This document shows positions 20,583 through 31,665 of a stretch of DNA of 64,000 nt, piece by piece (positions within the stretch are counted from its first letter, which is position 1; every line of letters begins with the position of its first letter). A model generated the notes under the pieces. The model was not told the origin of the DNA, searched no databases, and was given only the letters and a program-made list of their open reading frames with translations. Origin of the DNA: Gibbula magus (lineage: Eukaryota; Mollusca; Gastropoda; Trochida; Trochidae); contig OW388302.1 in the NCBI GenBank assembly GCA_936450465.1, positions 58,716,459 to 58,780,458 on the forward strand, in the 5' to 3' direction. The translations under genes were made by a program, and so were the position numbers.

Positions 20583-23513
20583 ATGAACAACTTGTGAGTA
20601 TACCTTGTATAATTGCAAAATTTCTTGCATTATCCTACACATATGTTAATATTCCTTACCATGACTTTATTTTTTTTCAGTAATGAAAATGCCATGGATG
20701 GGTTCCTGGATGTGTAAGTCATTTTATCAGTATTTGTTAATTAAAGTATTATCAAAGGATTTCATGAGGAGTGTAAAGGAAATGTGTGTAAAACCTTATC
20801 ACATTTATTATAATAAGAATTGTAAGATTTTTTTACAAAGTCATATTTTGCATAAAGTGTTAACTGTCGCTGTAACATATACCCCATGTATTGGTTACAG
20901 GGATGAATTGGAGCTGATAAGGTTTTTGGAAAACCTAGAAACGGTAAGTAATACATTTATGTTTTCCCTTTTTTTTATTAATTGTTTTACAAAATTATAA
21001 TAAGTGTTTTCATTGTTTTATTACCGAACTAATTACAAATGTTAAAAAAAAGGACTGAAACTTTATGAAAATATGTAACTGTTTTTTTTTCGTTTTTTTT
21101 AGCAACAAGCTGTGTCATCAGCTGTATCAGCATCATCAGAGGCTCCAGCCCCACCCACTGCATTAGCAGCTACAACAGTAACCCCCCTGTACAACAATAC
21201 AGACCTCTATCGCCTTTGTAAGTTGTTTTCTCTTAACTGTCTATAATACATTTGATGTCATGTTGAAATACAGAGTATTTTACCTATGTCACAACTGTTT
21301 TGCTTATAGGACTATATTGATGTCCCAACCAGCCCCCTTTGCCACCCCTATTCAGGAGGAGGTGAATACATTAAAGGCAGAGGTTAATAAACTGAAGGAG
21401 GAGGTAGCCAGCCTCAAGGAGAACCTCCTTATTGTGTAAGTAAATATCTGAGGTTTTGTTGTTGTGTTATAAACATAGTTTTCACACTTGGTTTAAAGTC
21501 ATTGATTATCTCAAAAATTAAATTGTCAAATATAGTAATAGATTGAAATAGTTTATTACATATCATATCATATGTTTAAAGTATTATTTTTTCTGTACAT
21601 TTCAGAATGGAATACCTCTGGGGTAGACCCAATTAATGGTCACCCTAAACCACAAAAAAAAAGAAAAGGGCACTTTCAAATAAAAAATGGAGCCCAAATG
21701 ACTATTATTTTTTTTTAATCGGTTTTCAAATGATTTATCGACTCAATTTTAATGGTTGCTTGTAGTTCCTTGCTATCATCACCAGACTGAATCACTCCAC
21801 TGTCATGTTGTGAATCATAAAAAAGTAAAAATAAAGAACAATGGTCCCTTTGGATAAAACATGAGATAGTATTTTCATGATAATAAAATAATTACTTACA
21901 TTTTCTTAGATAAGATGTCTCACAATAATCGGCCTGAGATTAGCTGTCGGCTGGTTCATACCTTTTTAAATGGCAATGAAGAAAGGATTTAAGTAACATT
22001 AAAATTTCAAGGTTATTTATACTAAATCTGAAAACTGGTTTAAACTGGTATTTCAAGAAATTGAGGGGTTTACAATAGAAAATGGGTCACCCTAATTATG
22101 TTCATAACTCAGTTAAGTCACCATAGCAACAGATATGAAGTCATCTAAAAATAGATAATTTTTTCAGCACCAGTTTTATTGGCCAGAGACCCGTAGTTTA
22201 CTCAAGTATACAGCTAAGAGATTTTCCTGCTAACTGTATACATATACATCAATGCTAAAGCTATCTAAATGTTTTACCTTAACTTTGACAGTTCTTATTT
22301 CATAATTTCATATTCATTTATTTTCTGTCATTTGGTTATAAAGATAAAAAAAATTATTATTATTATGAAAGAATGAATCTCTCTTCTATTCTTTTTTTTA
22401 ACCTTTTTATAATCCAAAGATCATTTTACCTACGGAACACTACTCAAGCAGCGGTAGATCTTATACAAATAAAACAAATACAAAGTGAATTAAGTCTATG
22501 TAAACTTGCTAAACAGTACTCAAGACAACTGCAGATGGTCTGACATAAACATAGTTGATGTCTCTATTTCAATTTATTATTTATTATAAATTTTCAGGGG
22601 AAGATTTTAAAAAACTAATGTCTAAAAAATAATTTACAAAGCTTAAACAGACTTTGAATACGTAAAGCAAGTTGTCAGCCAAATTATCTTAAAGGGCCTC
22701 CTAGGAATTCTAGCTTTCTAAAGTTCATTCAAACATGAACACACCTGACACGCGCCCGAGAGCCTTTGTTTGTTTATTCAAAGCTTGTCCTATTTGTTGA
22801 GGATTAACGCTCCCCTGTCCTGGGCAGAACAGGGGAAAAGATCCCCTAAGGTCATCCCTCGCACAGGAAATAAGCGGCATATTTCCGCTAGAATAGCACA
22901 GACTGAATGCAAGTCTTTTATTTCAGATTGAATATTTAATAAGTGAAGGAGTGTGAAAACCAAAGCTCCTGATAGTTAAGTTTTTGTTTTCCTAAATAAG
23001 ACAATCAACAGATTGACACAATATTAACAAGTTGTATGTAGTTACTTCACTGAAATTCCCCTAACCATTTATTGTAAATGACATGTATTTTCTGATGAAT
23101 GAATAATTGAATGAATAGCTGTTTTATTTTCCTCCAGATAAAAAAATAATTATCAAGTGGAGAACTATATCTTATTCTTTATTATATTGTAGATTTTCCC
23201 CATAAATTACTTTAAAAAATTGTAGACATCTATCAGAATCGTCCAAACACGGGTCCCTGGATGCAAGACGAGAGACAGCCTGGGAGCTCATTGAAATAGG
23301 CTAGCTTAATCCTTTCACCTTACCCCTCCCATAAAGCAGTCAATCTCTCATACATTGTTGACTGAGTAAACATAGTGGATCGCCGCATGTTTGTCATGAA
23401 AACTGATCTGGCTGATCACCTGAGGACATACGGGGAGCTGGTTGAAGCAATGATATCAGTTTTATTTGTCACTTAAATCGGTCAACTCAATTAACAATTA
23501 AATTGGTCAAACC

Positions 23514-23549
<36 letters not shown>

Positions 23550-24046
23550 GTCACTGACCGTATTTCAGCATCTGTGGAGGATAAAATGAGGTCAGTTTGA
23601 CCGAATTTTAAATCGGTCCACTCAATTTGGGAGTAGACAGGCCCCTTCCCAAAAATATCCTATAAAAGCCCAAATTAAAAAATATCCAAAACAGGCCGTT
23701 CTACTACTCACCCCCTCCCCAACCTCCAACCCCTGAGGACAGGGAAGTGGAGAATATTCAGTGAGTATAACATTATTCTCATAATGACCCGTTATGATTA
23801 ACTTTATTAATCAAATATTTGTAATATGAATGCAACATTGAATGGATGTTGTAATAAAAAATACTGTGATATTGGTATGTGATGTTTTTACAATATTGAA
23901 AATTAAGTTTAACTTTCTTTTTCAGAATTCAAGGTTTGGTACGCCAAATAATGGAGTGGCAGTTAGAAGAGATCCTGCGCCAGAGAGCGGCTCTTCTTTA
24001 TGAAGAGTCGCTCTGGGACATAATTAATAGTGTATTAAATTTGTAA
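20583..24046 (+). CDS. array gene copy 2: small spliced coiled-coil protein
   Basis: Same structure as copy 1 with every splice dinucleotide kept. Exons: 20571-20593 (ATG 20583), 20681-20713, 20901-20943, 21103-21217, 21333-21435, 23926-24046; coding total 426 nt, 141 residues. Optional exons are kept too: 21606-21636 (differs by one Lys to Arg change), 23226-23304 and the 66-nt cassette 23695-23760, all with unchanged length. In the last exon there is an Arg to Gln change in EWRLEE and a Phe to Leu change near the end. No frameshift or stop separates the two copies, which argues that the reading frame has been under selection or that the duplication is very recent. An extra 592 bp lies in the intron after exon 5. 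Function unknown. Confidence 0.6.
22131..22722. other. 592-bp indel between units 1 and 2
   Basis: Present in unit 2 between CCATAGCAAC and GTTCATTCAAAC, which are directly joined in unit 1 near 16857. No TIRs or clear target duplication, so deletion from unit 1 is as likely as insertion into unit 2. No gene seen in it. Confidence 0.8.
23515..23549. repeat. (AT)n microsatellite, unit 2
   Basis: AT dinucleotide tract matching the one at 17650 in unit 1. Confidence 0.9.
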
Positions 24047-24189
24047 ATATTTTATATTTGTATGTATATAAGAAAATGTATTTTATTTGTATTTCTTTTT
24101 TTAAAATGTTGTGTTCTCTTTTTATTAGCGCTCCTTTTAGCATTTCTATTTAATTTCTGTACATATCATGTTTTCTATTGTTTTTTTGT

Positions 24190-24195
24190 AATAAA
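24190..24195 (+). terminator. poly(A) signal, array gene copy 2
   Basis: AATAAA after the predicted stop, in the same position as in copy 1. Confidence 0.6.
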
Positions 24196-24942
24196 GCCCA
24201 AGGGTGGGCAAATGACTTATGTATAGTGGATTACAGTAATTTTGATTTCTGTATTTCCTCATACATGTGTTGCTTGTCCCACCTACATTACTTCATGATA
24301 AAGCATCAAGGGAATCCACATCTAGCAACCACTGGACCCTTTGTTACATGGACGTGATGTTCAATATTTTGGAAGTATTACCAAGGAAGTGATGTTCAAT
24401 ATTTTGGAAGTGTTACCAAGGAAGTAGGGGGTAAGTAATTGTTTTTTTTTATTTTACCTTTTTCAACATACGATGATCACAATGGTAAAATCAAATGTTA
24501 AAATCGTTTAGTGTTTATGAGATACCCTGACTCGTGAGCAAGTATCCAGTAAGATCCATTCACACACACATATGAACATCAGTGTAATCCAATGTTACCA
24601 CTGTCAGTTGTATCCACTGTTTACTCCTTGATATCTGTGGTGAAAATACTCTTTGACAGAGTATAAGCCATCTCTTATATACCCCCTCTTTAGAAATTAA
24701 AAGTAGATATTTTGTCATCAATATAAAAATAGAAGTTTAGTCATATCTTAATTTAGAAAAGAGGCTCATTTTAAAAATAGATTTGGTAACTATGGGACTT
24801 AACTAACAATAAAACTAAGGTACATATCAGTTCACTCTGTCTGTTGCTATGGGATAAGACTTAAAAATAACTTTAGTTTCCAACCACCTAAGTTCTTATG
24901 GGTGTATTATATTTATATTTATCCTGTTGCTATGCTAGGTTC

Positions 24943-25036
24943 TATAAATAGGGTCACCTTTCCATGTCATTGACCTTTTTTGGGGGTCATATAAGTGCAA
25001 ATTGATGACGTCAGAAAGTGCAAATTGATGACGTCA
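24943..25036 (+). promoter_or_regulatory. TATA-like box and paired CRE sites before unit 3
   Basis: TATAAATA at 24943 and TGACGTCA at 25006 and 25029, with the same 23-bp spacing as before unit 2. Confidence 0.45.
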
Positions 25037-25405
25037 GAATTCCTTTCAGTGAACGTATATACAACATGTATGTTGTGTTGTGTTGTTGTATTGTTATAAA
25101 ACGGATTGGTAATAAGAGTTATTGTAATAATTTTGGGACACCATGTTACGAACAGTAATAAATAATACTGTGAATTGATTGAAAGAGAAAGAGAGAAATT
25201 AAACCCTAAATGATCTCAAACACGATAATTGTATTGTTTAAGAAAAGAGATTAAGAATGATTAATATATGAGCATATGCGGTGTGTATATACTTATCTTT
25301 GACTAATAATACATAATATTTGTAACATATAGATACTTAATTAACTCCCTTTTATCCTTCAGGTACGAAAATATAGACGAAGAAGACAATTGTCACAAGA
25401 TGCAC

Positions 25406-25845
25406 CATGGCACAATTTAGGGAGCTGGAGCGCTCCAGATTTGAGATGCTTGAGCCAACGAAGTTAACTGTAAACGACTTACCTGTTTTGGTACCTTTTA
25501 CAATTCTCCAAAAGGAATTGATTACAATAGAAGGTAAAGAACTGTACAATCTTACAATTAGTGAGCAAAATTCTCCGTAAACATTGAAGTCAGTGTTCAT
25601 GCCAGAGAGGTACGAGGGGCGTTCAATAAGTGTTGCAACTTCAATATAAAACCAACACCTGCTATAAGCTGACAGTTTATGTAAACGCCAATGCCCCGCT
25701 TGCAACACTTATTGAACGCCCCTCGTATAACGACGACATACGGAGCAGCACAACCCTTGTGTACAAGGGTATGAGACCATTGAGGAATGGTCTTTTGTTA
25801 GCCTACCAGTTTAGCTTTGTGAATTTATACTTTGTAAACACTTGA
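25406..25845 (+). pseudogene. array upstream ORF, unit 3
   Basis: ATG 25406 reads MAQFRELERSRFEMLEPTK and stays open to TAA at 25578; the MITE lies at 25611-25727, and the frame downstream (YNDDIRSSTTLVYKGMRPL) ends at TGA 25843. The possible splice donor after the conserved LEPT motif has changed from GT to TT, so only the unspliced reading is possible here. Confidence 0.45.
25611..25727. mobile_element. mariner-type MITE, unit 3
   Basis: 117 bp, same site and TIRs as in units 1 and 2, with a two-base deletion in the loop. Confidence 0.9.
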
Positions 25846-25949
25846 ATTTAGTACTTGTATTAGAATCTTAACTTATTCTGTATTAAAATCATTTTAAGTT
25901 TTCAAATTGTTGTGTGATATCTTTTTAAATATTTGTAACGTGGCAGATT

Positions 25950-26371
25950 GGGGTTATACCCATTTAACTCACCTATCTGACACATAACACCGGTCATCAC
26001 CATTAGATTTAGTTGCCCTGACAACTAAGCTTCAAACTCTAATGTAAATTAAATATGGAGAAACAAAGGGAGGAGTGTTTCAACCTGCGATCTTATCATT
26101 GAGGCCTCGCGGTTGGAACGTTAGTAGCTCAAATATCCACCTCAGTTCTAGAGATCTTCTGGGGTTATACCCATTTAACTCACCTATCTGACACATAACA
26201 CCGGTCATCACCATTAGATTTAGTTGCCCTGACAACTAAGCTTCAAACTCTAATGTAAATTAAATATGGAGAAACAAAGGGAGGAGTGTTTCAACCTGCG
26301 ATCTTATCATTGAGGCCTCGCGGTTGGAACGTTAGTAGCTCAAATATCCACCTCAGTTCTAGAGATCTTCT
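25950..26371. repeat. 211-bp tandem duplication
   Basis: 25950-26160 is repeated at 26161-26371 with no difference noticed, from GGGGTTATACCC to GAGATCTTCT. The duplicated piece spans the junction between the array and the Penelope-like remnant, so it arose after they were joined. Confidence 0.95.
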
Positions 26372-26500
26372 AGACTGTGTGGTTCTCTCTAGCTCAGGAT
26401 TTTGTTTGAGTTGAGCGATTACTTTGTAAAATAAATCGCTCTTGGAATGGTCAGGGAGATTGAAATGAAGGGCCACCCGCCAGCCACACCCTACAACCAA
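26291..26500 (-). pseudogene. Penelope-like element C-terminal (GIY-YIG) end
   Basis: The minus-strand frame reads VALHFNLPDHSKSDLFYKVI, then SRRSLELRWIFELLTFQPRG and LNDKIAG. The HFNxxxH motif followed by R..LE..WI..L.T..P.GLN is the pattern of the C-terminal end of the GIY-YIG endonuclease region in Penelope-like retroelements, as I recall it. The frame is open on to 26725 but the upstream part is not recognised. The RT is absent. The plus strand is also open at 26469-26909 without a good start, and I take that as a shadow. Confidence 0.55.
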
Positions 26501-26909
26501 CTTTATCATTCCAAAAGTTACTAAAATTAATTTCAACTGCGACCCTCCAGTTTCTTTATTAAAACTCCGTGAGGCTTCACACACAGAGACAGTCGCTTCA
26601 TCTGCAACAGCCTCCCCTACACCTTCAACACCGGTAGGACGCCCTCTGTCCCAAACCACTTTGGGACATGGCAGATGTCCATATATCATCATGCATGGAC
26701 AGGTCCCAGTTCCACCATTCAACAACTGGGACCACTGTATAGATCATTCTGATCTCATTACAGGGGCCTGGGAGGTCCTCCCCAGCTTCAACAAGCATAA
26801 TGTGCCTGCTAGGCTTCCAATCCCTCAGGTGTACGCCTATACACCTAGGGAAGACAATCCCCTCACACTCGCCATGAGGGCCACACTGGATGCTCCAGTT
26901 TTAAAGTAA

Positions 26910-27719
26910 CCTATCAACAACATAATAATTATTATGTTACAAGGAACTCTCCTAACTCTATCAACAGAATATAAATTCATATATTCTTCATTTAACACCA
27001 TGTGTGTTCATTTTTATTTTTGCTATAACGCAAATTAAATATATACTCTTTAACACTATGTGTTCTTATGTCTCCATTCGTGAGCCTTTATCTTTCTTCT
27101 TTAGAATGATAAAGGCCCCCGAGCCTATATTCCCCAAGGGTTTACAGGCAAAATCTATGAAGTTATGTTCATTTTGAACAGTACTTACGCACATTAATAT
27201 TGAGTGAATTTCTGTATGCAAATCGCTTATTCCTACTCGTTATATCTTTTAAAACTACTCATACTTCATGTTTAGTTCATGTGTAGAACAGTTCCTGAAG
27301 TCTTGAAATGCGGATGCAAAATTCGTGCAAGTGTAAACCCACCTTTACACTGGAAGGCCAAAGACATTCCATAGAGCAACAAAGAACTGAATGTTAACTT
27401 CGACCCAAGACCACAGCAGTTCAGAAACCAGGAAGGATATGTAGACCACTTTTGTTCCACATGGCTGAACCACTCTGATGTTAACTTATCCAGGTTCCAA
27501 GCTTTTTGCACCTGCTAACAAATACTCACTTGATATAGACCATGACAGTTGTTTCTGAAAAGGATATTCAGGAAATTGAATTTGCCAACAATCTAAATGT
27601 AAAATTTGGCAACTTGAGCATTTCAGACGGACAACAGACAGAACTGATTTCATGAAGATGGCAACTTCACTAATGGAAGTTCATGCAATTTGACATAAAC
27701 GTAAATAGAAGCATAAGCC
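26910..27719. other. intergenic, nothing recognised
   Basis: AT-rich spacer of about 800 bp. Short open frames only, for example on the minus strand at 27272-27511, none with a recognisable domain. Confidence 0.5.
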
Positions 27720-28085
27720 ATAAAATATAAAATATGAACAACTTTCAAGAAGCTCCAAATGTAGTTTGTTTGTCAGCTTAGCACGTCCGTATCTTACTGC
27801 TTCGCCAGATGCTATCTTGTGTAGTGATGAGCTTGTGGAAGTAAAATACCCCTATTCAGCACGGGACAGGATTATTTCACCTGTCAGCGTGTCTTACTTA
27901 CAATCAGTTGATGGAACATTGCGTTTTAGTAAAAGTTGTCACTATAACATCTATTCTGTACTTACAGACATGTAGGTTTATTGTCTACACTCTCAGGGAT
28001 TTTAAGGTGATCGATGAATATAAAAAGATGTAATTTTCATTGACAGCATATGGTTGAAAATATGGATAATTTCTTCCAAATCTGT
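27720..28085 (+). pseudogene. YqaJ-type viral-recombinase-like nuclease fragment
   Basis: The frame from 27766 reads LARPYLTASPDAILCSDELV and EVKYPYSARDRI, the core of the YqaJ/lambda-exonuclease-like fold (SPD...EVK catalytic pattern), then after a shift near 27975 CRFIVYTLRDFKVID and FFQ. Such domains are carried by several animal DNA transposons and by eukaryote DNA viruses; the transposon is the likelier source here. N-terminus and the rest of the element are lacking. It is cut on the right by a tail-type short repeat at 28090. Confidence 0.65.
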
Positions 28086-28089
28086 ACTG

Positions 28090-28120
28090 GATCGGCGTTA
28101 AACAATAACTCACTCACTCA
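28090..28120 (+). repeat. short tail fragment
   Basis: GGCGTTAAACAATAACTCAC followed by TCACTCA is the end of the short repeat family in the plus sense. Confidence 0.65.
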
Positions 28121-28565
28121 AAGGTTACGAGTCAGGGGGCTAGTCCGACCCGCGAGGGGGACCATCAGGACCAGGAGAGGTACCAAGACTCAGATGAGGA
28201 ACGTTCCGGGCAGGCAAGCTGGAGGGAGGTAGGGCGAACGGACAGTCAGGACAGAGAGGAGAGCCATCCTAAGAGGGTACACAGCGAGGGCCGGAGTCAT
28301 TTGAGAGAGCGAACGACCCGGGACAACAAAGAAGCGCCGGAGGAGCCTAAGTCACCCCAAGTCCCGCCTTCAGACACTCAAGATCTGGGAAGCCAGGAGG
28401 ACCTTGGCGAGCAGCCGCTCCAGCCGGGAACACCAAGGCAGCGCGAACAGTTTACGGTAAGGCCATGGAGACGAGGGGAAGCCGACTCCCATTGAAGAGA
28501 ACAGGAGGGCTGGATCGACCACAGCAGCCATCGCTCCGACTGGCCCACGAGCGCGAGAGTTGGCA
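28121..28565 (+). mobile_element. GC-rich Ser/Arg-type fragment of the PHD/TatD family
   Basis: GC-rich block matching parts of 1430-1900, for example GACTCAGATGAGGAACG with GGGCAGGCAAGCT (also at 31748-31781) and GAGCCTAAGTCACCCC (compare 1655-1670). Frames are broken. It ends abruptly at AT-rich DNA near 28570. Confidence 0.65.
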
Positions 28566-29001
28566 GTATCTAAATTTTGATAGCCCATGGTATTTTTACT
28601 AGCTTCGGCTTGACGTAAATCACTAAAATGTCAATTAATGATAGCTTAATTTTCTACTATTAGTTTTGGTAAAATGTGAATGTGTGCATCACTCTCCTTT
28701 GTTTAAAAACTTTTGTCATTGAGTTGTGTCTTCAACTTCAGGACATAATTTTTAAAATATCAAAAATCAATTTATTAGTGTTTTCTTTTAAGACGAATGG
28801 GAATCATGGAATTTTAGAAAAATATCCAAATTCAAATCAAAATAACAATGTACTAGAAATTACAAATTAGTTAGTGATCATGAATGTATACGCATATTTA
28901 AATTTTCAAAGAAATGGTTTTCAATACAGGATTTCAATAAACGAAATACATATAAAAAGTTATGTGCTATTGTGTATACATATGCAGCATCCACAAAGAT
29001 A
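28566..29001. other. AT-rich spacer
   Basis: No gene or repeat recognised. Confidence 0.5.
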
Positions 29002-29280
29002 TAAACTAACGGGCAAAAGAAACGATACCAAACTTTGAAATTTAATATTTTGTTAGCAGAATGTTAAAATTTTAAATGCACGACATTGAAATGATTTCCC
29101 TATTTCAGTAGTCATATGTGTCACGAAAATTGTTGTGTTTTGGCGATCCGTTTCCGGCAAATTGTATTAAAGTGTGATTTTTTTGCATCAAAAGCACGTG
29201 CTGCACGTGCATTATTTGCGTATAAAAGATGTGTCGAATCACTCAACGACATACCACTACTTCAACTGCATCGAGGAACA

Positions 29281-30620
29281 TGGCAAGATTATCACCTGAA
29301 GAAAGATGGAGAGCCGTCGGAATGGTGCAGATGGGTGCAACGCATGCACACGTGGCTACGACGCTGGGCTGTGCACGCATTACCATCACCAGACTGATGA
29401 GACGCTACAGGCAGACGGGGAGAACAGTGGACATGCCAAGGAGTGGAAGACCCCGTGTAACGACCGCCAACGAGGACCGCCATTTAAGAATTCTGCATTT
29501 GAGGAACCGGTTCCTGACAGTGACGGAATCAGCGACGACTGGGCTTGGACACGCTATCAGTCGAAGAACAGCGGCCAGACGTCTCAGACAGCATGGTATC
29601 CGCGCCTACAGACCCAACCGGGGCGCGCACCTGACGCGTCAACATCGACGTCAACGTCTCCAATGGGCACGTAACGTTCGGCAATGGCAGGCTCGGAACT
29701 GGCGAAGGGTAATCTTTTCGGATGAGAGTCGGTTCCAACTGTACAAGAATGATGGAAGAACGCGGGTGTATCGACGTCGGGGTGAACGTTTTCGACGTTG
29801 TTGTATTCAGACTGTTGTACCATTTGGCGGTGGCAGCGTCATGGTGTGGGGAGGAGTGAGTGAGTGAGTGAGTTGGGGTTTAACGCCGCTTTCAAGATTA
29901 TTTCACTTATATCGCGGCTGCTAGTATTACGGCAGGGAGAAAGCCCGCAACGCCATGTGGCTATGCATTGCGGTGAAACCTGCGAGCATCGGCTGGAACT
30001 AGCGAACCATGGGTGGTACTACGCTGAAATTCAGTGTAGCATTGCACCCAAACCTTACTGCGTGTAGAACAGTTCTCTACTGCAGACAAAGTTGCCGTGC
30101 CCCTGGCGGGATTCGAACCCCGGACCTCTTGATCCGAAGCCGAACGCGCTAACTACTGCGCTATCCCGCCCCGGTGTGGGGAGGAATTAGCGGACAAGGG
30201 AAGACTGATCTTGTTGTCGTGGATGGGAATTTCAACGCACAGAGGTACATTGATCAGATTCTCCGCCCAGTTCTCCTACCATTCCTGCAGCAGCACAACA
30301 ACAGAACGCTCTTCCAGCAGGATAACGCCCGTCCCCATACAGCCCGTATAACCAGGGAGTTTCTCCAAAGAAACAACGTCAATGTGTTGCCATGGCCTGC
30401 CAGATCACCTGACCTTTCACCTATTGAACATTTATGGGACCATTTGGGACGTCAAATCCGCCAAAGAGCTGTGGTTCCAGGAAACCGACAAGAGCTCGCT
30501 CGAGCCCTGAGAGAGGAATGGCAGAGAATACCAGACCGTGTTATCATCCGTCTCATATTCTCAGCACGACGTCGAGTTCATGCATGCATCGAGGCCCGTG
30601 GTGGCCATACGCGATACTGA
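29281..30620 (+). pseudogene. Tc1-like transposase (DD34E), split by a SINE
   Basis: ATG 29281 starts MARLSPEERWRAVGMVQMGA, an HTH with the usual Tc1 paired-like arrangement, followed by a GRPR-type motif (SGRPRVTT near residue 57). Catalytic residues: D in IFSDESRF near 29720, D in FQQDNARPHTA near 30320 and E in SPDLSPIEHLWD near 30425; 34 residues lie between the second D and E, the DD34E spacing of Tc1. The C-terminal GGHTRY and stop at 30618 are intact. The only damage seen is the SINE at 29856-30172 with its 13-bp duplication; the two parts otherwise read without stop, so this was an active-looking copy before the insertion. It acts in the nucleus on the TIRs at 29002 and 30895. Confidence 0.9.
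29856..30172 (-). mobile_element. full-length SINE inside Tc1 transposase
   Basis: About 317 bp in reverse orientation with tail (GTGA)n, the TTTAACGCCGCTT tail and a complete tRNA-like head. Flanked by GGTGTGGGGAGGA at 29843-29855 and 30173-30185, a perfect 13-bp target-site duplication. Confidence 0.97.
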
Positions 30621-31017
30621 GAACTTGTTGGGGCATGCACCGAGGCCCGTTGTGGCCATGCAAGATACTGAGGACGTGTTGGTGTGGATTCTGTTTTCGA
30701 AGGTGCTGATCGAATTCAGGACAATTTCATGTCTGTACTTTAACAAGCTGTACTTGTTAACACATTGATCGGAAAGACATCAATATTTGATTGTTTGATA
30801 AACTATTCAGTTGTTTACAGATGAGAAATGAAATAAAATTTGTATCATTTTGTATTTGTCATTTTGTATTTGTCATTTATTGGTCAATTATACGTGGTAT
30901 CGTTTCTTTTGCCCGTTAGTTTATTTTTGTTGTTACAGGTATTGGGAGGCCATTATCAAGAGAACACAACCAAAACATTAGGAATGGACTGTATGTGCAG
31001 TAAAATGCTCGTGCTGA

Positions 31018-31090
31018 AGGTGAGGTGAGGGGAGTTGGGGTGTAACGCCGCTTTCAAGAGTATTTCACTTATATCGCCTCTGCTAGTATG
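31018..31090 (-). mobile_element. SINE tail fragment
   Basis: Truncated SINE tail, GGTGAGGTGAGGGGAG through TATTTCACTTATATCGCC, ending just before the integrase fragment. Confidence 0.8.
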
Positions 31091-31092
31091 CG

Positions 31093-31665
31093 GACGGGAG
31101 ACCAAGGAATACGTTGAGTGGTGCACAGAGTGCAATTGGAACAAGAAACCAGGCCGACATGCTAAAGCAGAAATGACAATCTTCCATGCAGGAGCACCTA
31201 TGGAGAGGGTCCACATTGATTTAATAGGACATTTCACTCCCTGTGAGGTGAGGTGAGGTGAGTTGGGGTTTAACGCCGCTTTCAAGAGTATTTCACTTAT
31301 ATCGCGGCTGCTAGTATTATGGCAGGGAGAAAGCCCGCAACGCCATGTGGCTATGCATTGCGGTGAAACCTGCGAGCATCGGCTGGAACTAGCGAACCAT
31401 GGGTGGTACTACGCTGAGATTCAGTGAGCATTGCACCCAAACCTTACTGCGTGTAGAACAGTTCTCTACTGCAGACAAAGTTGCCGTGCCCCTGGCGGGA
31501 TTCGAACCCCGGACCTCTTGATCCGAAGCCGAACGCGCTAACCACTGCGCTACCCCGCCCCCACTCCCTGTGAGCAACCGGGGGAATCAACACATTCTGA
31601 TGACGGTGGACCAGTTCACAAAATGGGTGGAATGCATCCCACTGCAGAGCTCAGCGCTGGGGATT
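31093..31665 (+). pseudogene. Ty3/Gypsy integrase fragment, split by a SINE
   Basis: Reading EYVEWCTECNWNKKPGRHA, then GAPMERVHIDLIGHFTP up to 31247, and after the SINE RGNQHILMTVDQFTKWVECI to about 31640. C-x2-C closes the zinc-binding N-terminal domain; HIDLIG and DQFTKWVE belong to the catalytic core, giving the first Asp of the DDE triad. The rest of the core, RT and protease are missing. At about 31666 the sequence jumps directly to the Ser/Arg-rich GC-rich DNA of the PHD/TatD family. The simplest reading is one element with an internal deletion. Confidence 0.8.
31248..31561 (-). mobile_element. full-length SINE inside Gypsy integrase
   Basis: About 314 bp, reverse orientation, flanked by CACTCCCTGTGAG at 31235-31247 and 31562-31574 (13 bp, perfect). 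Confidence 0.97.

Larger units (their letters stand above)
19800..25325 (+). repeat. tandem gene array, unit 2
   Basis: 5,526 bp, highly similar to unit 1. Differences include absence of the 14547 SINE, an extra 592 bp at 22131-22722, a shorter (AT)n tract and scattered substitutions. Confidence 0.9.
25326..26025 (+). repeat. tandem gene array, partial unit 3
   Basis: About 700 bp matching the beginning of units 1 and 2. Homology stops after CTGACAAC, where DNA of a Penelope-like element begins, so the coiled-coil gene is missing here. Confidence 0.9.
29002..30923 (+). mobile_element. Tc1-like DNA transposon with intact TIRs
   Basis: Left end TAAACTAACGGGCAAAAG with AAACGATACCA (29002-29030) is matched in inverse by TGGTATCGTTTCTTTTGCCC with GTTAGTTTA (30895-30923), a 29-bp perfect inverted repeat including TA at each end. 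It carries one transposase, interrupted by a SINE. Without the SINE and its duplication the element is about 1.6 kb, typical of Tc1. Confidence 0.9.

Noticed and set aside
26469..26909. Plus-strand frame open for about 147 codons
   Set aside because: No ATG until late in the frame and no domain; the opposite strand carries a recognisable Penelope-like end, so this is probably a shadow, though the right half (26661-26909) is not explained by it.
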